Source: a virus. Taken from it: 40,454 nucleotides of DNA. The stretch is from positions 1 to 40,454 of the IMG/VR virus record IMGVR_UViG_3300037189_012271. One strand, 5' to 3'. Positions 15,897-22,755 of this stretch are shown here, piece by piece. The position numbers and the translations under genes are program-made. Every line of letters starts with the position of its first letter. Position 1 is the first letter of the stretch. Below the pieces are notes generated by a model, which was not told where the DNA came from, did not search any database, and was given only the letters and a program-made list of their open reading frames with translations.

Positions 15897-16639
15897 AATA
15901 AATTATATTTTTTAATTAATAATTCTGCTTTACTTTTATCATTATTTTTTATAATATTTTTAATATTATATTTTTCATGATCTTTAAAGTTAGATTCTAA
16001 TAAATTTAAAGCTAGTTCTGAATTATTCCAAACAAAATCTAAATATCTTTCTTGTTGAAACCAAGAACTTAATACTCTATATTCTACCCATTTATTATTA
16101 TCTCTATAAGAACCTGCATTACCATATAATTTTTTACGATCATTATCAGGCTCTAGTAATAAACTTGGAATAGCTAAAGTAAAATCTAGTAATTTAACTA
16201 AATCTTTTTGAAGATTATGTTTTACATCTATATGAAGATGAAATCCTGCAGACCTACCTTTAAACTTCATAGGATTAACTTTTACTACATTATATTTACC
16301 TGTATAAGCATTTAAATCTGGTTCACAACCAAATGTAATACTTTCTACAGTATATAATTCTTCTTCATCTACTTCATAAAAAGGAAATGGAGATAATTGT
16401 AAATCACTTTCTAATAAAGATTTTAAATAATCTTGACTTTCCAAGATTTGTTTTTTAAATACTTTTTTATTGTCTGTAATTGGAGTATTATATTCCATCA
16501 TAATACAGTCTAAAGAAGTTAAAAATCCTCCTTCTTTCCATTGGTAAGGAAAAGTTTTAGTACCTTCTACAATACCACAAGCATTAATTGCTTTGTTATT
16601 TCTTGTAACAAAAATTTCTATATCTGTTCCTAAAATCAT
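15893..16639 (-). CDS. phiEco32-like COOH-NH2 ligase (PF14395-like amidoligase, type 2)
   Basis: The features of the phiEco32-type amidoligase are visible in order: GTDIEIFV (4-11), the E-x-E-like metal site; CIMMEYNTP (45-53); SITFGCEPDLNAY (100-112); SAGFHLHIDV (130-139) with the conserved paired His; and WVEYRVLSSWFQ (184-195), the last Glu/Arg strand. It belongs to the same glutamine-synthetase-like superfamily as the protein at 10958-12412 but to a different family, so this operon has two distinct amidoligases. Reaction: ATP-dependent condensation of a carboxyl and an amino group. It overlaps the upstream 239-aa gene and the downstream 108-aa gene by 4 nt each. Confidence 0.85.
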   Translation of the reverse strand: MILGTDIEIFVTRNNKAINACGIVEGTKTFPYQWKEGGFLTSLDCIMMEYNTPITDNKKVFKKQILESQDYLKSLLESDLQLSPFPFYEVDEEELYTVESITFGCEPDLNAYTGKYNVVKVNPMKFKGRSAGFHLHIDVKHNLQKDLVKLLDFTLAIPSLLLEPDNDRKKLYGNAGSYRDNNKWVEYRVLSSWFQQERYLDFVWNNSELALNLLESNFKDHEKYNIKNIIKNNDKSKAELLIKKYNLL

Positions 16640-17355
16640 AATTCATTTTCTTTTTTTAATTTAACATAACATTCATAACCTTCTTTAAATAATCCACTTT
16701 TAAATAAAGTAAATATTTTTTCTTTTATTTCTAAATTTTCAACATAAACATTATAATCTTCATGAGGATAAAAATAATCATTAAAAACAAATCTATTGTC
16801 AGTAATTAATGGTCTTATGAATTTAATAATTATTTTAGGATCTCCTACAGTAAATTTATCATCATATACTGAACTTTTAAATCCATTATGTATACCATAA
16901 TATGCAACATGAGGAAATGTAAAAGGTGCTAAATATAAAATTTCTTCTATACTATCTGTATATTTTTGTAATTCCATAATAGCTATTGGAAATATATAAT
17001 AGTATTTAATTATTAATAATCTAACTAATACCATAGCTCTATATACACTAGAAGAAGATGAAGGTTCTTTTAATTTATCAATTTTAATAACAAAAGTTAT
17101 TTCATTTTTTATTATCTTATATTCAATAATAGTATTGGTAGCTTTTTGTACAAAATTTATATAATTAGTTAAAAACTCATTATTTTTAATATAAATTAAG
17201 TTAGCATTATATAAAGATGTTGTAAAAACAAAATAATTTTTACTTTTTGAAGACATTAAACAAGTTCCTTTAATAAATTTAGAAAATAAAGAATAAGAAT
17301 ATTCACTTTTTATATGTCTATTATAAGATTTTCTTAAATCTGTAACATTTACCAT
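16636..17355 (-). CDS. Unrecognised 239-aa protein coupled to the amidoligase
   Basis: No family recognised. It has a hydrophobic central stretch (VYRAMVLVRLLIIKYYYIFP, about 104-123) that may be a buried helix rather than a membrane span, and a His-containing loop FPHVAYYGIHNGFKS (about 148-162). Its stop overlaps the PF14395-like ligase start (ATGA), so it is translated with it and is the first strictly coupled gene of the island. It could supply a substrate-binding or regulatory role, or be unrelated. Confidence 0.7.
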   Translation of the reverse strand: MVNVTDLRKSYNRHIKSEYSYSLFSKFIKGTCLMSSKSKNYFVFTTSLYNANLIYIKNNEFLTNYINFVQKATNTIIEYKIIKNEITFVIKIDKLKEPSSSSSVYRAMVLVRLLIIKYYYIFPIAIMELQKYTDSIEEILYLAPFTFPHVAYYGIHNGFKSSVYDDKFTVGDPKIIIKFIRPLITDNRFVFNDYFYPHEDYNVYVENLEIKEKIFTLFKSGLFKEGYECYVKLKKENEL

Positions 17356-17365
17356 ATTAATTTAT

Positions 17366-17737
17366 TTATTTATTTAAAAATATAAAAGCTTTACCATACT
17401 TAGTTTGTAACTGATGTATATCACTTTTTGAATGAACATAAAAACAATTCATACCATAATAAGATATTAAAAAAGACATTATAGATTTATCTATAATATA
17501 TAAATTTAACTTTAAATTAAACTTAGCTTCTTTATTAATTTCTTTTTTAACTATTATATTGTTACTAAATAATTCTTGATATACATTATAGTGTTCAAAA
17601 TTTTCATCAATTTCTATAGTATCAATAAATTTAGAAGTAGAAAATAAAAAGTTTAATGGTGTTTTATTTAAATTGTCATATATTGCTACCAAAAATTTAC
17701 TTTTAGGTATTTTTAAAATTTTGACTTGTTTTTTCAT
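17366..17737 (-). CDS. Unrecognised 123-aa protein
   Basis: Basic N-terminus (MKKQVKILKIPKSKF) followed by alternating hydrophobic strands; no catalytic motif. It sits 10 nt before the 239-aa gene and 2 nt after the SF2 helicase, so it is in the same transcript. A beta-rich fold is likely. No function assigned. Confidence 0.65.
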   Translation of the reverse strand: MKKQVKILKIPKSKFLVAIYDNLNKTPLNFLFSTSKFIDTIEIDENFEHYNVYQELFSNNIIVKKEINKEAKFNLKLNLYIIDKSIMSFLISYYGMNCFYVHSKSDIHQLQTKYGKAFIFLNK

Positions 17738-17739
17738 AA

Positions 17740-18780
17740 TTATAAATTTATAATCTTTATTTGTTTAAAATTCTCCATGCCATTTAATACCCATTTTTCT
17801 TCTATTGTATCTTTTGCTACAATAAAATAAATTTTTGATAAATCATTTATAGTTAATCTTAAAAATCTACCTATTAATTGATGTTTTGAAGATGTTGAAC
17901 TATCAATACCTAAAACAAATCCACATTTTAAATTTGGAATACTAACAGATTCTTTTAAAATACCAACATTAACTAACTTACCATCAATTGAATTATAAAA
18001 ATTATCATAGATTAAATCTTTTTTATCTTTAGTTAAAGAAGAGTTAAATACAGGTAAATCAAATAATTTACTTTGTTCAATAGAACCTGCATAAATTAAT
18101 ATTTTATGATCTTTTAAATTTTTATTTATTAGATTATTAGTTATATCAACTTTACTAGATAAATTATTTAAAAATATTTTTAATCTATTTAATTCTGGGC
18201 AATAATGTTTTACCATTGGAGCATTAAAATATCTTTTATAATAATAATCATATAATGCTTTTTCATCATCTGGTAAATTATATTTTAAAATATACATTTC
18301 AAAATTATTTAACATTTTTTCTTCAATAGCATCTTGCATTAAATATTTATAAGAGATGGGTAAAATACTGTAAATAGGATGATTAGAAAGAGGTGTTCCT
18401 GTTAAACCAATAATTTCTATTTTTGGATTAATTTTTATTAGTTTTAATAACTCAGTATACACTCTGTCTGTCTCCTTATGAGCTTCATCATAAATAACTA
18501 AATCATAATGTTTAATATAATTATGTAATGATTTATTACAAATCATATCAATATTATTATCACTACAATTCCATTTATTTAATTCTGACCTGAAGTTTCT
18601 TGAATAAACTTCTCTAGCACCTGTAAATAAAATTTTAGCTGAGGGATTTAACTCCCTCAAACTAAAAATTCTATCTATTGCTATTTTGGTTTTGCCCATA
18701 CCTACTGATAATCCAATAATAGATTTACAGTTATGCTCAATATGAGCTTTAATTGCTTCAGATTGTATTTTACTTTTCAT
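17740..18780 (-). CDS. Superfamily 2 helicase
   Basis: Compact SF2 ATPase with both RecA-like domains. Visible motifs: motif I LSVGMGKTKIA (24-34), motif II VIYDEAHK (95-102, DEAH box), motif III GLTGTP (125-130), and motif VI HQLIGRFLR (about 310-318) with the arginine finger; ILIYAGSIEQSKLF marks the start of the second domain. At 346 aa it lacks accessory domains. SF2 helicases of the SNF2/UvsW kind are usual in crAss-like replication arms and could reverse forks or resolve branched intermediates. Gene overlap with the 80-aa Cys-rich protein is 11 nt. Confidence 0.88.
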   Translation of the reverse strand: MKSKIQSEAIKAHIEHNCKSIIGLSVGMGKTKIAIDRIFSLRELNPSAKILFTGAREVYSRNFRSELNKWNCSDNNIDMICNKSLHNYIKHYDLVIYDEAHKETDRVYTELLKLIKINPKIEIIGLTGTPLSNHPIYSILPISYKYLMQDAIEEKMLNNFEMYILKYNLPDDEKALYDYYYKRYFNAPMVKHYCPELNRLKIFLNNLSSKVDITNNLINKNLKDHKILIYAGSIEQSKLFDLPVFNSSLTKDKKDLIYDNFYNSIDGKLVNVGILKESVSIPNLKCGFVLGIDSSTSSKHQLIGRFLRLTINDLSKIYFIVAKDTIEEKWVLNGMENFKQIKIINL

Positions 18781-19012
18781 TAGAAATAAAATAATTACAA
18801 TCTTGTTCTGGAGTACTTGTTAAATTTCCACAAAAAGGTACATATAATGTATCTTGAAGTGGTGCATCTTTTTCTAGTAAATAAGCTATTAGTCTTTTAC
18901 ACTTACTAGCTGCAGGACATTCTACACAAGTACATCTTGAAATAGTATTAAATAGTATTGAAGAGATTACTTCTCCTTCACCTCCCTCAGGACATTTGTC
19001 AATTGTTTTCAT
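18770..19012 (-). CDS. Small cysteine-rich, probably zinc-binding protein
   Basis: Seven cysteines in 80 residues, with the cluster CTCVECPAASKC (27-38) and later Cys61 and Cys72, suggest one or two zinc sites. No known zinc-finger family could be named. It overlaps the SF2 helicase gene by 11 nt and the upstream 101-aa gene by 14 nt, so it is cotranslated with the helicase and might be its adaptor or a DNA-binding accessory. Confidence 0.6.
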   Translation of the reverse strand: MKTIDKCPEGGEGEVISSILFNTISRCTCVECPAASKCKRLIAYLLEKDAPLQDTLYVPFCGNLTSTPEQDCNYFISNEK

Positions 19013-19304
19013 TTTCTATAACTTTTAAAATTAATGATCTGTGAACAAATTTTAATTGATTAAATAATACACTTAAAGGCATCTCTTCAAACTCTAAATT
19101 AAGTTCTAATAGTTTAACTAAAGAATAAGCTTGACTTAATTTTTTTGTTAAAATAAATGTATCAAATAATTTAGGTGGAGTTTGATTTGATAAAATTAAA
19201 ATATGAGCATTATTGTTTTCATATTTTAATAATTCAGCATCAGATTTAATCTCTATAATATTTAATTTATTTGCATTAAAGTATAGTTCTACTAAAAAAT
19301 ACAT
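18999..19304 (-). CDS. Unrecognised 101-aa protein
   Basis: Hydrophobic-strand and helix pattern typical of a small alpha/beta protein (YFLVELYFNANKLNIIEIKS at the start; LVKLLELNLEFEEMPLSVLF later). No motif recognised. Overlaps the Cys-rich gene by 14 nt and follows the 72-aa gene after 2 nt. Confidence 0.6.
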   Translation of the reverse strand: MYFLVELYFNANKLNIIEIKSDAELLKYENNNAHILILSNQTPPKLFDTFILTKKLSQAYSLVKLLELNLEFEEMPLSVLFNQLKFVHRSLILKVIENENN

Positions 19305-19306
19305 AA

Positions 19307-19525
19307 TTATAGTTTTAAACCTAGATTAACTATTCCATAAACTGCTAAAAATTTTATATCATTATTAGAAATATTTCTAAAATGTTTTTTAGGTGCAGGT
19401 GTTGGTATTTCTGTAATTTGTAATTCACATCTAGCTTTTACATAGTTAATTTTACGAGTATCAGCATAACTTAGTATTTCTTTTGGGGTAATGTCTTTGT
19501 TTAATTTTTTTGAAAAGTAATTCAT
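19307..19525 (-). CDS. Unrecognised 72-aa protein
   Basis: Short basic protein; the start MNYFSKKLNKDITPKEILSY and the region DTRKINYVKARCELQ could form a small helical DNA-binding unit, but no clear helix-turn-helix is seen. It follows the 90-aa gene after a 38-nt gap. Confidence 0.55.
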   Translation of the reverse strand: MNYFSKKLNKDITPKEILSYADTRKINYVKARCELQITEIPTPAPKKHFRNISNNDIKFLAVYGIVNLGLKL

Positions 19526-19563
19526 GTTAATTAATTTTAATTGTTAGTAATAATTTTTAATAA

Positions 19564-19833
19564 TTAGTTTTCTGATAAACAAACAAAATGTTTTTTATGG
19601 ATTGTGTTAAACAATAAAATACATTTGTCTTTAGGTTTTACCATAGATGTTAAAGCATCATATAATACTTTTGCATAAATTTTAGATTCTTTACTAGAGG
19701 AAAATAAATAGTTAATTTTACCACCAGGATTTTGTATAACTCCTGTACTAAATACTATCCATTCTTCACCAGTCAAAGTTTCTTTTTCTGTTAAGGTAAA
19801 CAAATCTTTACCTATTTCTTCAATAACATACAT
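19564..19833 (-). CDS. Unrecognised 90-aa protein
   Basis: Starts MYVIEEIGKDLFTLTEKETL and continues with strands and a GGKINYLFSSS turn. The frame is open upstream to 19938, but that longer form would overlap the transglycosylase gene by 82 nt; the internal ATG at 19833 leaves a 22-nt gap after the transglycosylase stop and is preferred. Contains a late Cys/His segment (NTIHKKHFVCLS). No function assigned. Confidence 0.6.
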   Translation of the reverse strand: MYVIEEIGKDLFTLTEKETLTGEEWIVFSTGVIQNPGGKINYLFSSSKESKIYAKVLYDALTSMVKPKDKCILLFNTIHKKHFVCLSEN

Positions 19834-19855
19834 AGTTAAATGGTTTAAGTTAAAA

Positions 19856-20491
19856 TTATTTATAATAAGGTAATGTGTAATTAATAACTCCTCCACAATA
19901 TTCTTCATGGACTTTTTTCCAGTCATGGTATTTATCAAATAAATAATCTAAATAAATACACATTACTTTGACTTGTTTATCTTCGTGGTTTCTACCAGAA
20001 GTATTTAGTCCACCTCTTTTACACATATTATTCCAGGTTAAATCTATAAATTGAAACATACCTTTTGCAGAAGAGTTATTATTTTGTACTGTAGTTTTAA
20101 AGTTTGATTCTTTAAATGCAATATACCATACTAAGTTAGCAGGAACATGATGTAATTCAATTACATGTTTATATTTAAAATATAAATAATGTAATCTTTT
20201 TTCTTGATCTTGAGTTAGTGTGATAGGTAAAGATTTTCTAAAGTCTGAGTATTCAGTAGCACTATTTTGAGATTTAGTTTCTAAATAAAAAACATTAGTT
20301 TTTAACGTAGAGATTTCTTTTAGTTGTGAGTCAATGATATTATCTTGTTGTTGAGCATCTAATTTGTAATGGGTTATTAATATAATAATTAATATAATAG
20401 ATCCTATAGTAGCTCTAAAAAATAAATTATATTTTTCTTGCTTTACTATATCTAATTCCCATTCTAATTTTTCATGATTAAAAGTATACAT
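19856..20491 (-). CDS. Membrane-anchored lytic transglycosylase (SLT domain)
   Basis: Cell-wall hydrolase. Residues 24-41 (FFRATIGSIILIIILITH) form a signal-anchor membrane helix; residues 45-80 are a polar, coiled-coil-like linker; residues about 115-205 are an SLT lysozyme-fold domain with the catalytic Glu128 in AFKESNF, the GMFQFIDLTW motif (144-153, family G-x-M/L-Q-x-x-P-x-T) and a late VCIYLDYL/EEYCGG region. It would cut peptidoglycan from the periplasmic side at lysis, without needing a separate export signal (SAR/anchor-type endolysin), or be carried in the virion. It lies in the early/replication arm 4 nt from its neighbour, away from the structural genes, which favours a lysis role. 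No holin is adjacent. Confidence 0.82.
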   Translation of the reverse strand: MYTFNHEKLEWELDIVKQEKYNLFFRATIGSIILIIILITHYKLDAQQQDNIIDSQLKEISTLKTNVFYLETKSQNSATEYSDFRKSLPITLTQDQEKRLHYLYFKYKHVIELHHVPANLVWYIAFKESNFKTTVQNNNSSAKGMFQFIDLTWNNMCKRGGLNTSGRNHEDKQVKVMCIYLDYLFDKYHDWKKVHEEYCGGVINYTLPYYK

Positions 20492-20495
20492 AACT

Positions 20496-20939
20496 TTATT
20501 TTTTATTTTTTACAATTTCAATTAATTTTTTAAGACATTCAAATTCTGCTTCTTCATAGGATTTATAAACTTGATACCCTATAGGTGGTAATTCATCATT
20601 CAACACTATAAAATTTTCTTGATTAATTTTATTACCATTAATCCCTCTAAAATGAACATAATATCCATTATAAAATTCTGAACTTCTACTTATCCAATCA
20701 ATACTGTAGGATATATTATACTTCTTTCTAAACCATCTAAATGCTTGTTGGTAGAGTGGAGAAATAACAAAATTTTTATTAGTTACAATAGTTCCAATTT
20801 CATTTCTCCCTTCAATAGTAAAAATCAATTTATTATTTTCAAATCTATCGTAAAATGCAAAACAAGGTTCATCAAATCCAATTAACTTCATATCAAGAGC
20901 TATTTGATATGGTACAAAATTATTTTCTATACTACTCAT
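20496..20939 (-). CDS. Conserved Bacteroidota phage/prophage hypothetical protein
   Basis: The 147-aa product has the pattern IALDMKLIGFDEPCFAFYD (13-31), PLYQQAFRWFRKKYNISYSI (60s to 80s) and YKSYEEAEFECLKKLIEIV (near the C-terminus). I recall this arrangement as common in small hypothetical proteins of Bacteroidota genomes and their phages, but no function is known. It is the first minus-strand gene after the tRNA area and stands 4 nt before the transglycosylase gene. Confidence 0.75.
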   Translation of the reverse strand: MSSIENNFVPYQIALDMKLIGFDEPCFAFYDRFENNKLIFTIEGRNEIGTIVTNKNFVISPLYQQAFRWFRKKYNISYSIDWISRSSEFYNGYYVHFRGINGNKINQENFIVLNDELPPIGYQVYKSYEEAEFECLKKLIEIVKNKK

Positions 20940-21145
20940 ATTTATTTATTTTTATTAATTAATAATTAATTTAAACTGTCTATAGCTTACTCATAGTTTC
21001 TCAAGCTATTTTTAGCTATAGTTACAGTAATAGAACTCCAATTAAGCTATTAAGATTATTACAAAGGGTTGAGATTCCCATACTTATGCAATAACTCAAT
21101 TACTTCTTAATGCACTAGTGCAATTACTATTATGTGTCTAGCTCG
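20940..21145. other. Non-coding stretch with inverted repeats before the tRNA-like genes
   Basis: No open frame of useful length. An exact 8-bp inverted repeat CTATAGCT (20980-20987) and AGCTATAG (21014-21021) could form a hairpin, with a further AAGCTA/TAGCTA element inside it. A self-complementary TGCACTAGTGCA lies at about 21111-21122. The stretch may be the leader of the 147-aa gene, processed RNA flank of the tRNA-like genes, or a decayed tRNA; none of these could be shown. Confidence 0.4.
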
Positions 21146-21270
21146 TAGTCAGGACAGGATTCGAACCTGTATTATTCTAGCTATCAATATTATATAAGGG
21201 TACTTGCTTTTTCCCAAGAGATACCAGACCTCTGTCTCTTATATAGCGTCTACCATTCCGCCGCCTGACT
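21146..21270 (-). tRNA. tRNA-Leu-like gene with abnormally long central region
   Basis: On the minus strand a perfect 7-bp acceptor stem AGTCAGG/CCTGACT is followed by a Leu-type D arm (GCGGAATGGTAGACGC) and ends with a canonical T arm, ACAGG TTCGAAT CCTGT, and discriminator A; CCA is not encoded. About 76 nt separate the D and T arms, compared with roughly 30-36 in a normal class II tRNA. That region contains ATATAAG...CTTATAT, which could extend the anticodon stem around an insertion of some 39 nt holding an AAGAGA/TCTCTT hairpin. I cannot identify a normal anticodon loop. It could be a tRNA with a small insertion, a decayed tRNA, or a tRNA-like RNA. Confidence 0.6.
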
Positions 21271-21273
21271 ATT

Positions 21274-21363
21274 TTATTTTAATAGACAACAAAGTAAAAC
21301 TAATAAAGGAATTAATAATATTCCCAAAACTATCAAATGCTGTTGTTTTTCTTCTTTATTCAT
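21274..21363 (-). CDS. 29-aa hydrophobic peptide between the two tRNA-like genes
   Basis: ATG at 21363, TAA at 21274. The peptide begins with a charged stretch (MNKEEKQQH) followed by a single hydrophobic helix (LIVLGILLIPLLVLLCCLLK). Layout and size resemble tiny membrane peptides such as type I toxins or mini-holins. A purine-poor AT leader precedes it, so ribosome-binding evidence is weak. The only support is a clean frame with a plausible protein between two RNA genes. Confidence 0.45.
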   Translation of the reverse strand: MNKEEKQQHLIVLGILLIPLLVLLCCLLK

Positions 21364-21379
21364 AATTATTTAATTTTTG

Positions 21380-21472
21380 TAGTCAGGACAGGATTCGAAC
21401 CTGTATGATAACACGACCTATTGATTATCGGTTGTTATCTACGTATAGCGTCTACCATTCCGCCACCTGACT
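21380..21472 (-). tRNA. Second tRNA-Leu-like gene, duplicate of the first with a different centre
   Basis: Same perfect acceptor stem, same Leu-type D arm (one base different in the 29-nt 5' part) and an identical 26-nt 3' part with T arm and acceptor strand as the gene at 21146-21270; discriminator A, no encoded CCA. The centre is 42 nt and forms GATAACAACC / GGT(CG)TGTTATC, an unusually strong hairpin with an 11-nt loop, or alternatively a 5-bp ATACG/CGTGT stem enclosing 26 nt. Neither gives a normal 7-nt anticodon loop with U33. The conserved halves with unlike centres show duplication followed by change confined to the anticodon region. Confidence 0.6.
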
Positions 21473-21583
21473 ATATTGCTTGTCTTTCCAAGCTGTCACC
21501 AAGTTTATTAAAGCAGGATATTAACTGAGGAAAACAATGGTTAAAACCAAGCCATCAGCATAGAATTATTTATTTATTTTCTT

Positions 21584-21955
21584 CTATACCATATTTTTTT
21601 TAACTAATTTAAAATTTCTTATTTTTTCTACAAGTTCTTTCATAGTATATTCAGGAATATTAAACCCTCTTTCTGTACCATTTGAATTTTTGTAAGTTAA
21701 CTCATTGCCTTTTTCATCATAAGTATATTCTTTCCAATTACCGCTTGAATCTTTATAGGTTAGTATATTGCCTTTTTTATCATAAGTATATTCTTCCCAA
21801 TAACCATATGAGTTTTTACAGGTTAATACATAACCATTCTCATCATAAGTACACTCATACCATACACCCCTTAAACCTTTGGAATAACTATAAACCATTT
21901 TACCTTGTTCGTTAAAAAGTTTTAAGTTTTCGTTTTTTCCTAATGCATTTTTCAT
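21584..21955 (-). CDS. YD-repeat (RHS-like) small protein
   Basis: Tandem repeats of about 21 residues with the pattern W-x-E-Y-T-Y-D-x-x-G-x-x-L-T-Y-K-x-S: YECTYDENGYVLTCKNSYGY, EEYTYDKKGNILTYKDSSGN, KEYTYDEKGNELTYKNSNGT. These are YD/RHS-type beta-strand repeats, usually found in large surface or toxin proteins; free-standing short versions occur in phages and bacteria. The 63-nt repeats are also visible in the DNA. A basic helical tail (MKELVEKIRNFKLVKKN) follows. It is too short for a toxin shell. Role unknown; possibly recombination-prone. Confidence 0.75.
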   Translation of the reverse strand: MKNALGKNENLKLFNEQGKMVYSYSKGLRGVWYECTYDENGYVLTCKNSYGYWEEYTYDKKGNILTYKDSSGNWKEYTYDEKGNELTYKNSNGTERGFNIPEYTMKELVEKIRNFKLVKKNMV

Positions 21956-21984
21956 AATTTGTTTGTTTTTAATGTTGTTAAATC

Positions 21985-22188
21985 TTAATTATTTTTTAAT
22001 TTATTCCATACTCCATTTTCTTTTAATTCATTTGCTAAATCAATAATACCTTGATTAACAGTAGACTCTGTAAATGTAGCTTGAATAAGTAAACCTTTCA
22101 TTATGTCTAAATATTCATTAATATCTAAATCATCATGCTCTGTTTCTACTGTATAAGTTGTTTTGTAACTTGTTAATTGAAGTCTCAT
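21985..22188 (-). CDS. Small conserved Bacteroidota-phage protein (67 aa)
   Basis: Sequence MRLQLTSYKTTYTVETEHDD LDINEYLDIMKGLL has the look of a widespread small protein of Bacteroidota phages and prophages (LTSY-x-T-x-x-VE-x-EHDDLDINE, then GLL-x-x-ATF-x-E). Function unknown. Beta hairpin followed by helices is likely. It stands alone with 31-nt flanks on each side. Confidence 0.75.
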   Translation of the reverse strand: MRLQLTSYKTTYTVETEHDDLDINEYLDIMKGLLIQATFTESTVNQGIIDLANELKENGVWNKLKNN

Positions 22189-22219
22189 ATTTATTTGTTT
22201 TAACTATGCAAAGAATATA

Positions 22220-22483
22220 TTATTTTAAAATAATTGTTGATTGATTATAAGTAGATTTACCATAAGGCTGCTTTGTTACAATCACTTCAGGAGTTTGTGT
22301 ATTAGTATCTAATGGAATAAAAATCCAAACATCTCTATCATATTCATTTGGCGCTATTTTTATAAACTTATACTTTTTACCATTAATTTTATAAATAAAT
22401 TGAGGATTACTTGTTGTTTCATCTTCATCACAACAAGAAGTTAATAATGTAATTAATGCTAATGCTAATAATAATTTTTTCAT
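22220..22483 (-). CDS. Small predicted lipoprotein
   Basis: MKKLLLALALITLLTSCCDE is a bacterial lipoprotein signal: two lysines, a hydrophobic core and the lipobox L-T-S-C with Cys17 as lipidation site. The mature part, about 70 residues, starts with an acidic linker (CDEDETTSNP, typical of lipoprotein export in Bacteroidota) and then strands. A phage-made lipoprotein would sit in the host envelope and could block superinfection or act in lysis (o-spanin-like), but no homology supports a choice. It overlaps the 90-aa gene by 4 nt (ATGA). Confidence 0.75.
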   Translation of the reverse strand: MKKLLLALALITLLTSCCDEDETTSNPQFIYKINGKKYKFIKIAPNEYDRDVWIFIPLDTNTQTPEVIVTKQPYGKSTYNQSTIILK

Positions 22484-22752
22484 ATATTATTTGTTTTTAA
22501 ATTTTGATTTTTATGAATTGGTTTATTCAATTGTTCCATAATAAATTCAGGACTTTCTCCAGTTAGTCTAATTAATTCTATTATTTGATAGACTTGCATT
22601 TCATTATACATTTTCTTGTCTTGTTCTTGTTGCCATTTAGCACCTGCTATAAAAGCATTAAGTATTTTAGTATTGTTTCCTCCTCCCATTGTACCTGGAT
22701 TTTCACTCCTGAATTTTTCAGCAGCTTCTTCAAGTGTTTCTTGTTGTTTCAT
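22480..22752 (-). CDS. Small conserved helical phage protein (90 aa)
   Basis: Has TLEEAAEKFRSENPG near the start, FIAGAKWQQEQDKKMYNE in the middle and a helical end. The E-x-A-A-x-x-Y/F ... FIAGAKWQ pattern is frequent in small hypothetical proteins of Bacteroidota phages. Translationally coupled to the lipoprotein gene (4-nt overlap) and 3 nt downstream of a 41-aa frame. Function unknown. Confidence 0.7.
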   Translation of the reverse strand: MKQQETLEEAAEKFRSENPGTMGGGNNTKILNAFIAGAKWQQEQDKKMYNEMQVYQIIELIRLTGESPEFIMEQLNKPIHKNQNLKTNNI

Positions 22753-22755
22753 AAA

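Noticed and set aside
21682-21915. Plus-strand open frame of 77 codons.
   Set aside because: It lies antisense to the YD-repeat gene and owes its open frame to the DNA repeats; His/Tyr-rich composition is not protein-like.
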